The translations under genes were made by a program, and so were the position numbers. DNA of 48,400 nucleotides from Acanthaster planci (Eukaryota > Echinodermata > Asteroidea > Valvatida > Acanthasteridae). The DNA lies in the NCBI RefSeq assembly GCF_001949145.1, contig NW_019091543.1, positions 3,717-52,116 of the forward strand. Reading direction: 5' to 3'. How positions within the stretch are numbered: the first letter of the stretch is position 1; the number at the start of each line of letters is the position of its first letter. Below the pieces are notes generated by a model. It worked only from the letters and a program-made list of their open reading frames with translations. It ran no database searches and was not told the DNA's origin. This document shows positions 35,601 to 45,903 of the stretch, one piece after another.

Positions 35601-38600
35601 AAAAACTGAATTAAAAAACCAAAACATGTTAACATTATCGCTTTCGAGTGGGTTAGTTAATCACAAAATGGTCAGTTGTTTCCAGAAATGATATTTATAT
35701 ATAACAGTTTGCCCGTACCCAACGTATATTAATAAGCACTGTATGCTCAGTACTTGNNNNNNNNNNNNNNNNNNNNNNNNNNNNCGAACTGATATGATTT
35801 GTCACAAGCACTGAGCATACAGTGCTTATTAATATACGTTGGGTACGGGCAAACCGTTATATATAAATATAATTAACATCTCCCCAACGCAAAAATACAT
35901 CTTGAAAATAGAAATGATATTCTTGCATTTTCTGTTTATTGTTGGCTTGTTTTCGCGAGGGAGACCGAGGGCTTGGCCATCATCCCATGAGAAAAAGGTT
36001 ATGTTGACCAGAAATGCACAGCATACAGCATCACACTACCCTCCTAAAGCGCCGCCATTGTCCGGCTGCGCATTTTGTGCACAAACAATGCGCAATGTCC
36101 TATGTATTCACCGCATAGGCGCGCCATGGGGCGCGCAAGTATATGCGCATTTAACGCGGAGCACGCTGAGTACGCTTAACTAATTTATTTCGGCATGTAT
36201 GGTCTTTGCGTACACGCAGAACGCGTGTCAAAACCAGCTTGTAACCACCTGTCTTTCTTTTAGTCTGCAAAATAACCCAGTTCAATGCAGACTGTAAAAA
36301 CAGGAAACTGTATTCCTGGTCATCAGTACTTTTACACCAGGCAAATACATTAATTAAACCTTTGCTTGCCAGAGCTTGCTTTATTTGGTTGTGCCGTGAA
36401 AGAAGTGTAGTTTTGGTTTTGTTTTATTTTATTTTGTTTTGTAATTCATAATTCCGTTAAGGTGTGAGATTAAGCCATTCTTTTATATGTATAGTTGGTA
36501 GGGCATTACGTACATATTTTCCCTCCTGGCTATATTTCTGATCACCTGCCGATGGTAAAAATGCGAGCAAAATTTTGTAACAAATAAGCAAATGACAAGT
36601 AGTAAGAGCAATGAAAAGGGCAATAATAAGCAAAGAAATGAGTAAATGAGCATTGAAATGAGCAATGAGCATTGAGGAAATAAGCAGTGGCACAAACAAG
36701 AAATGAGCAAATGAGAAAGAATAATGAGTGACGAAAAGAGCGAGAAACGTGCAAACTGTCGTACAAAATGGATTTGCAATGTTACCAGCTAAAAAAGAAC
36801 TCCAACTCCGTAGCAATGTCCAGATCACTGAAGACACTATATGAACCACTAAGCACGCGCCTGAGCTATATCCATACGGTGCACAAAGGTCAGTATAGGC
36901 TACATAACTTTAATCGATTCGCTAAATGCTGCCTTTGAATCTTTTGTTCTGTGGATGAGAGACAACGGTGGATTAAACAGTGTATCACTACACTTTTTAT
37001 ATAGCAGGTACATTTCTGTACAGACGTTTCTTCAGTCCAACGTATATTTTAAGGACATTGTATTGTTTGTGCATCGACGGTAGTTGTACCGTCATTAGAT
37101 GGTTGTAGTTGTAATACAGGCGTGCAAATTGTGTGGTACAGGGAATTGATGTTAGACTTAGGCCCAGCCTGTATAAAAAGACGACGATTGAAAACCTCAG
37201 ATCGGTTGATCAGTGCACAACTAGACACGGGACATGTCCAGTCAATGGGTATTGCCGTCCAGCTATGTCTCAGCGTTTATCTTTGAAATCAGTGTTATCC
37301 AGTGTTTGTTTCTCTATTTCAACGATAAATTAACTCAGTAAGGCGGTAACATGGATGATCATTTAAGCCTCCATATAGCAGGCCTAATAAAAAATAATGA
37401 ATAAAAATCCTGCAGAGCATAAAACAGTGTTCTTTCAATCTATAGCCTGCGGGCCACAACGCATTATGGTACATACATTAAATAGTAAGTTCCTTTATTT
37501 CATTTCTCCTAAAATTACCCAACACCCCCGTGTAAAAATAGAATATTCCATTCCTCATTCTTTTATGTTAATGGGGGTCACGTGGTGCCGAGTCCAGCCT
37601 TCTGAATGGACGAGAGCCTGTCAGAAAGGGATTTATTACTTGGTTAGATGGACATCACTACTGATAACTACGAACATTGAACGAATTTGATTTTCTAATG
37701 GTTAGCCCATAATGGTACGCTTGAATCTCTGGATATTAATTTTCACTGCATAATACGGGTGATTCACAATAGTTGCAACACGTTGGCCAATCATAACGCG
37801 CGAAATTTGTCGACCCTGTCCAAACGCACTGTGATTGGTTAACGCGTTGAAAACTCTTGGTGGCACACTATCGTGAAACGGCCGTATTGACTAAGAAAAT
37901 GTCACGATGTTATTTGATAACGATGCAATGAAATTCTCAAATTCAAATTAAAATGTTCATTACTTTTTTCTCAACTTATTATGTGCCTGGCTCTTTCGAA
38001 AACAGTTATACTGTCCCTTGAATATCTATGGAACTTTTAAAGGGACATGGGTGAGCAAAAAGAAATTGGGAAAAATGTTCGTTCGAATGAAAAATAAATT
38101 CGTTTGAACGAAAAGAAAATTCGTTTAAACGATAAAAAGCACGAAGTTATTCCAGTAGAGAATAAGAAGATAACCGTGTGTTACTTCATTACAAACTAGA
38201 GAACTTACTCTACAACATACCTTCAGGGTCGGATCGTAGCAAGCGTTCAGTAGCTAGCTCGGACGTGTAAACACGCATGTGCAGGAGGCGCGGCGGAGGA
38301 GGCTGCAACATCGAACACATCGCTGTTGAAATGTTTGGCTTGCCATACTACGCACGTGTGCTCACTTCCATGCAATCGATTTTTTTTCGTTTGAACGGGT
38401 TCACCCACGGAAGCGTATATGGGCCGCTCGCAGGAAATACTTTTCGAGAACTATCTCGCCGCGGCGACTTACTATCTGGCAGCGAAGACTTAATGGCAAG
38501 ATACGCGGCGAGCTACTTATCACGCCTCGGTGAGTTACTGTTTCGCAGCGGCGAGTTATTTAATTTATCTCACCGCGGCGAGTTTGCTATAACTAGTTCA

Positions 38601-41600
38601 ACTCCCTGCATATTAAGACTCAGTTTGATACAAGACCCGACATTGAACACATCGCTGTTGAAATGTTTGGCTTGCCATACTACGCACGTAGTATTCTAAT
38701 TACGTAGTAATCTAAGTATTCTAGGACTTCTAATCAAGGGCCGTTTTCCAATACTCAACTTTGGCTCCGTCTGAGGCTTCAACTGTTTTTTTACTACCTG
38801 ACTTTGAAGCTGTAAGTGCACAAAATTGTCTAATAGTGCCACAAAACATCAAATAAGATGCAAGAGAGCAAACACTTATAGTAATTCAAATTTGATTTAA
38901 ACGCTTCAGGCCCACAATCGGGAATTAAGATAAAGACCATTCGGATGGTATCGGTAATGTTTGGGATTTTTCGGCCGCGTCTGTACCAAGAATTTTGTGA
39001 ACTAGCTGGGTTATATTGGTCGGAGCACTCCCAATTACGAAGCAGAACAAGGGTCAAAAAGACTGGAAGATGGTTTGATAAATAGAAAGCATTTTTTTAA
39101 TTGAGTATTTTAAAGCAAATATCATTTTTGTAATTCGTATTTTAGAAATTTGGAGTAGATTTTTCAAAAGCGGAACGAAATTTTAAGGATCTAATACGTT
39201 CTTTCAGGATTGGAATGAAGTTTTAAAAAGTGGGTGAAGTTTCATTGACGCAGCGTATTTTCTATATTCAAAGGAATTTTCCAAGAACGTAAATTGCTAC
39301 AAAGCCAAAAATTTCAAGATTGGCACGAATTTTTAGAGTCTCAACTTTTTTTCCGATTGAAATTAAATATCTTGTACAGAACAGACTGAACGTATTTGGA
39401 AATGGGAACACTTTCATTGCACGTAGTTTATACAAAAACCCATGCCATCCTAAATGAGAGAGCATCCAAATGTACATAAATCCAAATCAATAAGCAACCA
39501 CGAATATAAGCAACTTGTGAAAACTTTGTTTAAATATTCTTGGAAAATCATTTTTCACTTTTTCCAAAAAAATATACTTGAAGCACTATGAGGCTTTGAA
39601 GAATATCATCTAAAAGATCGAATTCTTTTAATACGCAGCTTTGGATTCGTTCTCAACTCGGACGCTTTCTCAGATCAGATAAGTTCTCAATTCAGATGAT
39701 GTCTTAATTCGGATAAAATGAGATTGCCGTAAATAGATAAGTCGTTACCTTGTAAAAATGTCTAAATTTAAAAGTGTTAATATGCAGCGAGTTGAACTAG
39801 TTTTTAGCAAACTCGCCGCGGCAAGAAAGTACGTCGCGGCGACAAGATAGTTTCTCGAAAAAAAATTTGTTGCAAGTGGCCCTTATACGCTTCCATACTT
39901 ACCCGTGTCCCTTTAAAAGCTCCGTAATTATCAATTGGTGTGTTACACATTCATTGTATTCTTAGAGGCCATGCTCAGCTCTGACTGCCTGTTGAACTCA
40001 GTGGATGTAAATCACGGAGAGATGGCGCTAAAATCTACAAAGAGACAGCTTCAGGATGTAGTGAGGAGATTGCGCACTTTGCAAACAGACACCTTGGAGT
40101 TTGCCTGTCTTAAGGCTTTGGTTCTCTTCAGACCAGGTAGATTTCAAATTGACTTCTCCTGAATTGAAGAATCGTACCGTTCTCCATTATAGTTTTGGGT
40201 TTTTGTTTTGATTTGTTTTTTATTTTTTTTCATGTCTGGCAAATCCTTCTTAGTCTGCATATACTTCAACCAAGGGCTGTGATACAGACGCAGGCTTGTC
40301 GACATTTTGTAGGCCTAAGTGTGCATGGCGTTATTGTTTAAAAACCATATTTGTCTAAACATTAACTGTGTAGATAGGTTTGCTGTATAAATTTCGCAAA
40401 ATATTCTTCATTTCCCAATATTGTTCATTCATTTAGTCTGAAATTGAAGAAACGTCTTCAGTATCATTTCATTTCAACGAAAGTTCTATATAACTCGTGT
40501 CTTCAATGTGTATTAAGAAACAGACTTGTAAAGTCTATTACGCAAGGATACTTAGAAATATGGAAGGGCTGCGTAGCACCGTGATCAGAATATTGACAAG
40601 AATATAAGATTAAATCAGTGCTGTGAAATATGTGATTGCCGAGCTTTCGGTAACTGAATACATTATTCAGGGCAAGTAGATTCAGTTCCGAGTGAACGCC
40701 GAAAAATCCCTGGATACAGTGTTCCAAGTTCGAAAATGATGCATTGCTCCAGTTCCTTACGCTGTACATCGGATGACGCTTTCCGCAGGATGCAGACGCT
40801 TACGTCACCGAGGGAATGTGGCGGCGCACAAAAGTGCTGCGCAACAGTGACACCAGGTGTTTGTTGGCGGACACTGCACAAGTGTTCCGCGAAGCGGTCA
40901 CCAAGGCGACGCTTGGTCTCTGCGATGTACAAATTACTACAGCGACGACATATAATGCAATGTGGCCTCTCCTGCCATAACAACACCGTGCGAACAAGAA
41001 GTTGTTGTCTTGGGCTACTCCAGCTTCATGTCTATTGGCGACCAGAGCATTCAACCATGCTACTGCCTCACTGCTTAGAAGCACGGGAACAGTTCTGCCT
41101 CCGTCTCTTGCCGACTATTTCGACAACACAGAAAACCTAGCACAGCTGGCGTTCTAAATCACTCAACAGGCATTTCCCCTCCACTTTGACTGTGCTGCGC
41201 TTGTGGAAATCTTCAAGTTTCATCTTTGAAACCGCCCCTACCTTCTTTGGTTGAACATGATGAGGTGGCACAGACTGACCTCATTCAATTTCTGCCAAGC
41301 TGGTCTGATTTTTCTGCCCCGAGCACCTTGGAGGAGTTGAAGTTCCGGTTGCCAGCTTTATGGAGGAACGACATTAGGACTACATCAACATTTGTTGGAA
41401 GAACGGTGACTTGGTTGTGTTTTCCATGGTACAGCGTTCTGTGTGCGGTCTCGCCAGTTCTATTCACTCAACTGCACAAACTCTTCTGCATGTTCCGCTT
41501 TGTGTTTTTGGCCGGACTCTAGGGCACTTCCTTTTAAGACGAGTGCACACTTCTTGACGGAATAACCAATCTTCAGCGCTAGTAACGGAACATCGTACAA

Positions 41601-43897
41601 CTTTTTGTCTTCCCCGAAGCCGGCAATATCGCGCACGGCCTTGACAATATCCGGAAGGAGTGATGCATTTGGTTGCTGGGTGTTCTTTCGGAGTTGTATG
41701 ACGAGTCGACCCAATTCACGCACCCCGTTACGGATGCAGCCATGCTGATCTACATCGTGCCCTAGTTTCATGTAATCAAGCATGGCCAATTCAACAATCA
41801 ACGTGTCATTCTTGACTACCAAAGCCACATCATCTCTCTTCATTGGACTAAGAACCTGGTGTAACTGGAACGACACGCCAACAGGAGGAGGTTTCAACAA
41901 ATCACTCTTGTGAGCGACCCGTCCACCCACACGAGCCCTCTTACCGGTGCTGTCAGAGTGGGTGCTGGCTTCAAAGGACACACGTGTCACCACAAATCGG
42001 TACCCACATAATAGCCGTAACAATATACGCATGGTCCATATGCATGGGAGATACCTTGCGATTTGGCCTATACCCGAGAACGAGCACACCACGACCCGCA
42101 CGAAGAACCTGACAATTGTGCCTGTGATTACCTATATTGCGAATTTTCAATAGAAGTTTCTTACGCACACTAGCGTTGGGCTCACCGGCGATCTCGACGA
42201 CTTCTCTTTCTTCCTTGTGACATGACTGGAGATGACGGGGGCGCTTGGCGCAGTAAGAGCAGAGGTGTTTTTTGTCCCATTTCCTGCAGCCACCCTCATT
42301 ACTGGTTACATCACACCACAGTTCTCACAGACGTCAGACGTGTCATCACTTGGAGCAACAGATGTAGTAGGCCTACTGCTGGAACCGGTGGACAACTCAG
42401 CCATACTGTTCAAACTTCTCCGCTCACGGTGGACGGGTCAACTGGCAAGACATCAAATCAAACATTAATTTCATTACATTATATTGAAGTTTAATCTGCT
42501 TGCCATGAAGAAGGTACTCAGTTGCCGAACGCTCATCAGTTTCGGAAATAATGAAATGGAGCATTGGATATACATGTAATGGAAAAATGCACAAATGCAC
42601 TTCCCTTGAGAATATATACTGTATATATAGTTTATATATACTACAACTTCAATTTAACCGTGAAGTGAACTTTACAGACAGAATAATGCACTGTGTTGTG
42701 AAAATAAAGGTTTGTGGGGAATTACCTGTATATATCATATCATATTAAAGTTTTCCTTGTCAAACCGTAAGAAAAAGTCATTCTGAACATTAGCCTACTC
42801 TCTTCTTTTCAAAGACTGGACGTAAGGGCTATACGAGTAAGAGTGAAATATCTCTCCGACATTAGACTGAAACAGTTTGAAAAAGAACTACTGGAGTGAA
42901 GAAATTTTCACTGCAGAATTTGTCTGTTCCCTAGTTTCGATTGGAGGGAGTGATTTTCACTCCTTAGAATGGTCCTAGAACCATCCAGATTCGTTCACCA
43001 AGAAGAGCCGTTCCATTTCCTTGTTCGGGCAGTCTTTTGATGGTTCATCCAATTCAAACAGTCGTCTAATTAACTAAAATTTGTAGAAGGCAGGCCTTAA
43101 AAAGAGGGCGAACCCAAATTAATCGGGGGTGGGGGGTCCAATCTCCAACTCACTGCCTTTTTTCAGCAGCCCACATCTAATGGTCCTGAAAGTCCCCTCA
43201 AACCATAAACCTTAAAGGGGTCTTATTTCGTCATTAAGAGTTCATAAATTCCCACACCAATTTAGACATTATGTAATTGTCTCTACTAAATACTAAAATA
43301 ATAAAAATGCCTCCGTCTTAAACAATCGTAGAGCAAAATGTGTATTCTGATGTAAACGATGGCGGCAACCAACGGTGAACTCGCTGCAAGCCTTTACATA
43401 ATTGCGATCAAAATTTATATTTTGTGAAAACAGAATTTTTGGGTTGGAAACCAGACTTTTCACTCGGTAAATACATTAATTTCAGTCTTTTTCAGTGGCT
43501 CCATCACTTTTGTAAATTGCGTTACTTTTGAAAAGCTGAATTTTATAATACCACTCTGCAGACCTGTCACTTTAATAAGCATACAACAAAGTAGAAAGAA
43601 ATCAAGGTATTTTAATCAAATAATGATTATCACATAAAATGGGATTTTCACACAGAAAGTAGAGGACTCCGTGAATTGCAGAAGGTGGAGACAATACAAG
43701 ACGAAGCCCAATTAGTCCTTGGTGACGTTGTTCGAATGAGGCAGCCATCCCAGAGGGTCCGCTTTGGAAGGCTTCTGCTGGCCCTTTCTCATATTAGGAG
43801 CATCGACTCGCGGTGTGTTGAGGAGCTGTTCTTCAGACGTACTATCGGCAGCGTGCCGATTGAAAGACTGCTCTGTGACATGTTCAAATCAAGCTGA
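23603..43897 (+). CDS. Nuclear receptor, NR2E (tailless/PNR) group, 428 aa, six coding exons
   Basis: Joined exons: 23603-23621, 25363-25638, 30022-30342, 30916-31173, 39966-40136, 43656-43897 (1287 nt). The DNA-binding domain (about residues 46-112) has C-x2-C and C-x5-C-x9-C-x2-C zinc fingers, P-box [10 protein letters not shown] and [22 protein letters not shown] follows, the NR2E-type extension. The hinge is about 130 residues. The LBD shows the signature around [14 protein letters not shown]...[25 protein letters not shown] and EDEAQL-like helices, ending [18 protein letters not shown], the NR2 AF-2 region. It should act in the nucleus as a DNA-binding regulator; NR2E members typically repress and control eye or nervous-system development. 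Which subgroup (tll, PNR, NR2E6-like) is undecided. The 19-nt first exon is inferred from splice and frame fit. Confidence 0.9.
24241..24420. repeat. 20-bp minisatellite, first array (NR intron 1)
   Basis: About nine units of CAGTGMCGGTTTGACGGAGR on an exact 20-bp period; the best copies are at 24321-24400. Confidence 0.9.
24421..24740. mobile_element. SINE-like insertion splitting the minisatellite
   Basis: Contains a perfect pol III B-box-like GGTTCGAATCC (24446-24456) inside a CCTGG/CCAGG stem. It also holds a minus-strand GGGGTGGATCCAGAAATTTTT block (about 24652-24632) of a kind common at ends of invertebrate elements. It interrupts two arrays of the same 20-bp family. No convincing A-box or full tRNA fold. 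Confidence 0.4.
24741..24920. repeat. 20-bp minisatellite, second array
   Basis: Nine units on an exact 20-bp period. Three consecutive units at 24821-24880 are near-identical (ATTGTCGTTTTGACCGAGAC). Same family as the array at 24241-24420. Confidence 0.9.
25363..25638 (+). CDS. NR2E exon 2: complete DNA-binding domain
   Basis: Acceptor GTGTTACAG at 25362, donor GTACGT at 25639, phase 1 at both ends. Both zinc fingers lie in this one exon. An internal ATG at 25401 ([10 protein letters not shown]) directly precedes the DBD and could be the start in a shorter isoform. The P-box is CDGCRG and the D-box loop has five residues (KENGS). Confidence 0.9.
25639..30021 (+). other. NR2E intron 2, 4.4 kb, no gene seen
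   Basis: Contains the compound microsatellite at 28868-28963, (GGTT)n and poly-C near 29756-29812, and GTTT runs just before exon 3. An open frame at 28065-28460 has no domain support. Confidence 0.6.
28868..28963. repeat. Compound microsatellite (TTTG)n-(GTCG)n-(GTTG)n
   Basis: Three adjoining tetranucleotide blocks that differ by single substitutions, so one array evolved from another by point change and slippage. Confidence 0.95.
30022..30342 (+). CDS. NR2E exon 3: DBD extension and hinge
   Basis: A 321-nt exon, phase 1 at both ends. Begins AVQHERAPR, the conserved extension after the second finger, then a hinge with [10 protein letters not shown] and a hydrophobic [21 protein letters not shown] segment. 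The acceptor is a tandem CAGCAG (AG at 30018 and 30021), so one extra Ala may be included. Donor CAG|GTGATT. Confidence 0.88.
30916..31173 (+). CDS. NR2E exon 4: ligand-binding domain, helices 3-5 region
   Basis: A 258-nt exon, phase 1 at both ends. Carries the NR LBD signature ([38 protein letters not shown]). The acceptor ATTAG at 30915 fits the frame; a second AG at 30924 would drop three residues in frame. Donor ATAG|GTAGAT; a dispersed repeat begins at this donor. Confidence 0.92.
31174..31462 (+). repeat. Dispersed repeat, copy 1 (starts at the exon 4 donor)
   Basis: Matches the inverse of 37393-37675 over its length. Shared blocks include TATCAGTAGTGATG, AATCCCTTTCTGACAG, AATCAGAAGGCTGG-like, TTACACGGGG and TTTTATGCTCTGCAGGA. 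Identity is roughly 70-75% by eye with indels. Non-coding; type unknown. Confidence 0.8.
32240..32530 (+). repeat. Dispersed AT-rich repeat, copy A
   Basis: Aligns in the same orientation with 39028-39330: shared ACGAAGCAGAA..GGGTCAAAAAGA, CGAACGAAATTTT, GAATGAA.TTTTAAA, GACGCA.C.TATTTTCTA. Copy B lies inside the TTAA-flanked element, so copy A is probably a fragment of a related element. Confidence 0.65.
33261..33580 (+). repeat. Degenerate CGTCGTGTCGTGCCGTC repeat
   Basis: CG-rich short-word repeat, the reverse complement in style of the 14850-15460 block. The 114-codon open frame across it is Ser/Arg/Ala-rich without domains and is probably compositional. Confidence 0.55.
35691..35870. 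repeat. 66-bp inverted repeat around an assembly gap
   Basis: The arms 35691-35756 and 35805-35870 are reverse complements with two mismatches. The spacer is 28 Ns (35757-35784) plus 20 known bases. The motif includes TTTGCCCGTACCCAACGTAT. Either a MITE/foldback core or an assembly breakpoint at a palindrome. Confidence 0.9.
37393..37675 (-). repeat. Dispersed repeat, copy 2 (inverted)
   Basis: Reverse-complement partner of 31174-31462. Here the homologous edge reads CACTACTGATAACTACG and continues into CATTGAACGAA, which also appears near 28467. Confidence 0.8.
38078..38133. repeat. Three near-palindromic 14-mers at 21-bp spacing
   Basis: TTCGTTCGAATGAA (38078), TTCGTTTGAACGAA (38099) and TTCGTTTAAACGAT (38120). 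Exact 21-bp period, 37 bp inside the left end of the TTAA-flanked element. Looks like subterminal protein-binding sites. Confidence 0.8.
39028..39330 (+). repeat. Dispersed AT-rich repeat, copy B
   Basis: Same-orientation partner of 32240-32530, inside the TTAA-flanked element. Confidence 0.65.
39966..40136 (+). CDS. NR2E exon 5: ligand-binding domain, middle
   Basis: A 171-nt exon, acceptor TTGTATTCTTAG, donor CCAG|GTAGAT, phase 1 at both ends. Encodes [14 protein letters not shown], a helix with [21 protein letters not shown], and [13 protein letters not shown], matching the NR2E LBD. A transposable element ends 53 nt upstream. Confidence 0.93.
40663..40986 (-). mobile_element. Penelope-like element, GIY-YIG endonuclease fragment
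   Basis: The minus-strand frame reads [28 protein letters not shown], then [20 protein letters not shown] and [18 protein letters not shown]. This is the C-terminal GIY-YIG domain of Penelope-like elements, with the CxxC pair before it. The usual LYIGET is LYIAET here (Gly to Ala in the YIG motif). The RT part is absent. It lies in NR intron 5, antisense to the gene. Confidence 0.88.
40960..42300 (-). mobile_element. Zinc-finger plus recombinase-like transposon gene, broken
   Basis: Minus strand. About 42290-42230: a C2H2-like finger ([19 protein letters not shown]). About 42190-42090: [25 protein letters not shown]. 41850-41460: an open helical segment ([65 protein letters not shown]). 41430-41290: [20 protein letters not shown]. 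About 41080-40990: [19 protein letters not shown] and [11 protein letters not shown]. The series matches, from memory, an unclassified family of multicopy animal proteins with an N-terminal finger and a tyrosine-recombinase-like C-terminus. Several frameshifts and stops. It ends where the Penelope fragment begins. Confidence 0.55.
43656..43897 (+). CDS. NR2E exon 6: LBD end and AF-2 helix, stop TGA
   Basis: Acceptor TTTTCACACAG. Encodes [36 protein letters not shown] and the terminal [18 protein letters not shown], then TGA (43895-43897). The end lies right after the AF-2 helix, as in other NR2E proteins. Confidence 0.95.
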
Positions 43898-45895
43898 TGG
43901 CAACGCTGCTCATCACAATGGTAACAACTGAAAAAAACAAACAAACAAACAAACAAATCAAAGGAAAAACATGAATGCAAACCTACGATTCAAAGTCAAT
44001 CTTTCTACTCCAAGGGTGCAGTTCTTGGGTCCTTTTGGTTGACGATAAGAAATGGAAAAAGGCTCATTTCTAATGGTTGCAGTTTTTTATACCGGTCCCT
44101 TCCAAGCCTTGCTGCGTTCCTCAAGCCTCCACTTTTTTTGCTCAGTTTCTTTTTTTATTATTATTGATAACTAAGGAACGCAAGCATTTAACACCAACTT
44201 ACTCGTATGATTATATGATTTGTCATGATGAATGGTGCAGCGGTACAAGGCATTGGAAGTCCTCGTTGATTAAGATTCCATTGTCATGTGTCTTACGGTG
44301 CAGCTGCATGCAACCGAATAGCATGATTGATTGCACTTTTGAGATTCACCAGCATTAATTTTAGAGGCTTGTAGTGCTGAAAATATATTCATTTTGGGGG
44401 ATCTTAAAGTTTTTGTCTATTGCACGTGCCTTCTATCAAATACATTTATATTCTGATTTCTTAAATACACACCTCCTTACAAAAGCGCTTTGTCGTTCAC
44501 GCCTCCTGGAGATCTTCGTACGTGTATATGAATTATCATCAGCTGTTATTGCACTTTGTGCAAACTATAAAAGCAATGTTAATTGATTATACAGAACGTC
44601 GTAGAGCTGACGGCGAATATGCAAAAACTCGGTTTTGAGTAATGCGCGTTTGAAGTGTAGCTGATTTGTGAGCGTCGTATTCTACTTTTATTCTTTCGAT
44701 AATAACCCTTTGGAAGAGGGTTTCTATTCGACAGCTATTTTATCTATTGAAATACTTTTCATGGCGGGAAAGTTGGGCAATGCGTTGTAATTTGGACTCA
44801 AAGTTATTCGTTAGTTGAGCAAACTGCAAAAACTCCAATTGGTAATCACCAATTCGTCATCGTGGGCGTGCTATTCGTCAGTTTGTCAAAATGCAAAACT
44901 ACACATTTACTGTAGCTGGTCAATCTAAATGTGTATTATTCGCCAGTCATACAAGTCCTTTTCCTTGTACAAAAATCTAGCCTCTATCTAATCATTATCT
45001 CAGTATTCTAGGAACAGTCATTCATTAAGGCCTATTTGAACTTTTGGCGGCCTGTGTCTTTTTAGGCAAAACTGTTCAACATTATAAGCTTTCTTTCCAT
45101 TTGAAATACATTTGGGCTTTTGAAATTGACACGTTGACAATATCTTATAGCGTTCAGTTGAAATGAAATTGATGTAAATTTTCGACCCTGCTTGATTAAA
45201 TCAGAAATAAATTAGAAAACAAAACGACTATCGACTAATTGAAGCAATTTGTTCCATGTCATTATTTTTAAACAGTATATTCATCAAAGGCATCCTTTTT
45301 TAGTTCCTAAAATGCTTCATTCTTGTATTCAAAATGATCATTTATATCGTCACATTCAGTCAGTCTGAAGTTTCATTAGGCACAATTAGAAAAATTGCAT
45401 AACATTTGAACATTTCATGTTTGTTCATTCTCACTGCTGATGATGTACTAAATGAAAGTACGGAGGTACATACCAATTGAAAGAATTTTAAGATTGGCAA
45501 AAAAAATCACTTACACCCACAATTCACAAAAACAAATCCTCAGGGCAGTGGTCAAAAAGTAATCCCAATTGTGAGCAGATCCTACCATCATAATCAGTGA
45601 GGCAAAGCCTGAAAAAATGTCCAGTGTTCTTTTGGAATAAATGAAATGTCGTCATTACAAAGGCTCATGAGATCTTCATACTTAGGCATGAAAGAATGGA
45701 GTATGAATCGTGGTCGGAAGACCGTCTGCGACTTAACTTCAGTACTGCAAAGTCGTTTTCTAAGTGCAACATTTTTGCGAATATCGTTTGTGGATTCCCA
45801 CGGTTCACCCGAACTTGTTTGATTTTAATCCAATCTACTTTCACCCTTCCCCAGTCTGGTAAACCCTTAAGATTCCAAGCTGATGTGAGTACTCT
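43898..45895. other. Downstream of the nuclear receptor; nothing recognised
   Basis: An (AAAC)n run at about 43934-43957 lies just after the stop. ATAAAA occurs near 44566 and AATAAA near 45207; neither is convincing as the receptor's poly(A) signal. No coding domain found. Confidence 0.4.
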
Positions 45896-45903
45896 TTCGA
45901 GTC

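Larger units (their letters stand above)
38041..39912. mobile_element. 1.87-kb TTAA-flanked inverted-repeat element
   Basis: The left end TTAA|AGGGACATGGGTGAG (TTAA at 38037-38040) and right end CTTACCCGTGTCCCT|TTAA (TTAA at 39913-39916) are inverted copies. Further inverted arms share GGAAGCGTATAWGGGCC, TTTTCGAGAAACTATC and CCGCGGCGAGTTTGCT (38404-38620 versus 39782-39900). There is no transposase frame. The TTAA target suggests mobilisation by a TTAA-specific enzyme, though the ends do not start CCC as in typical piggyBac. Confidence 0.75.
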
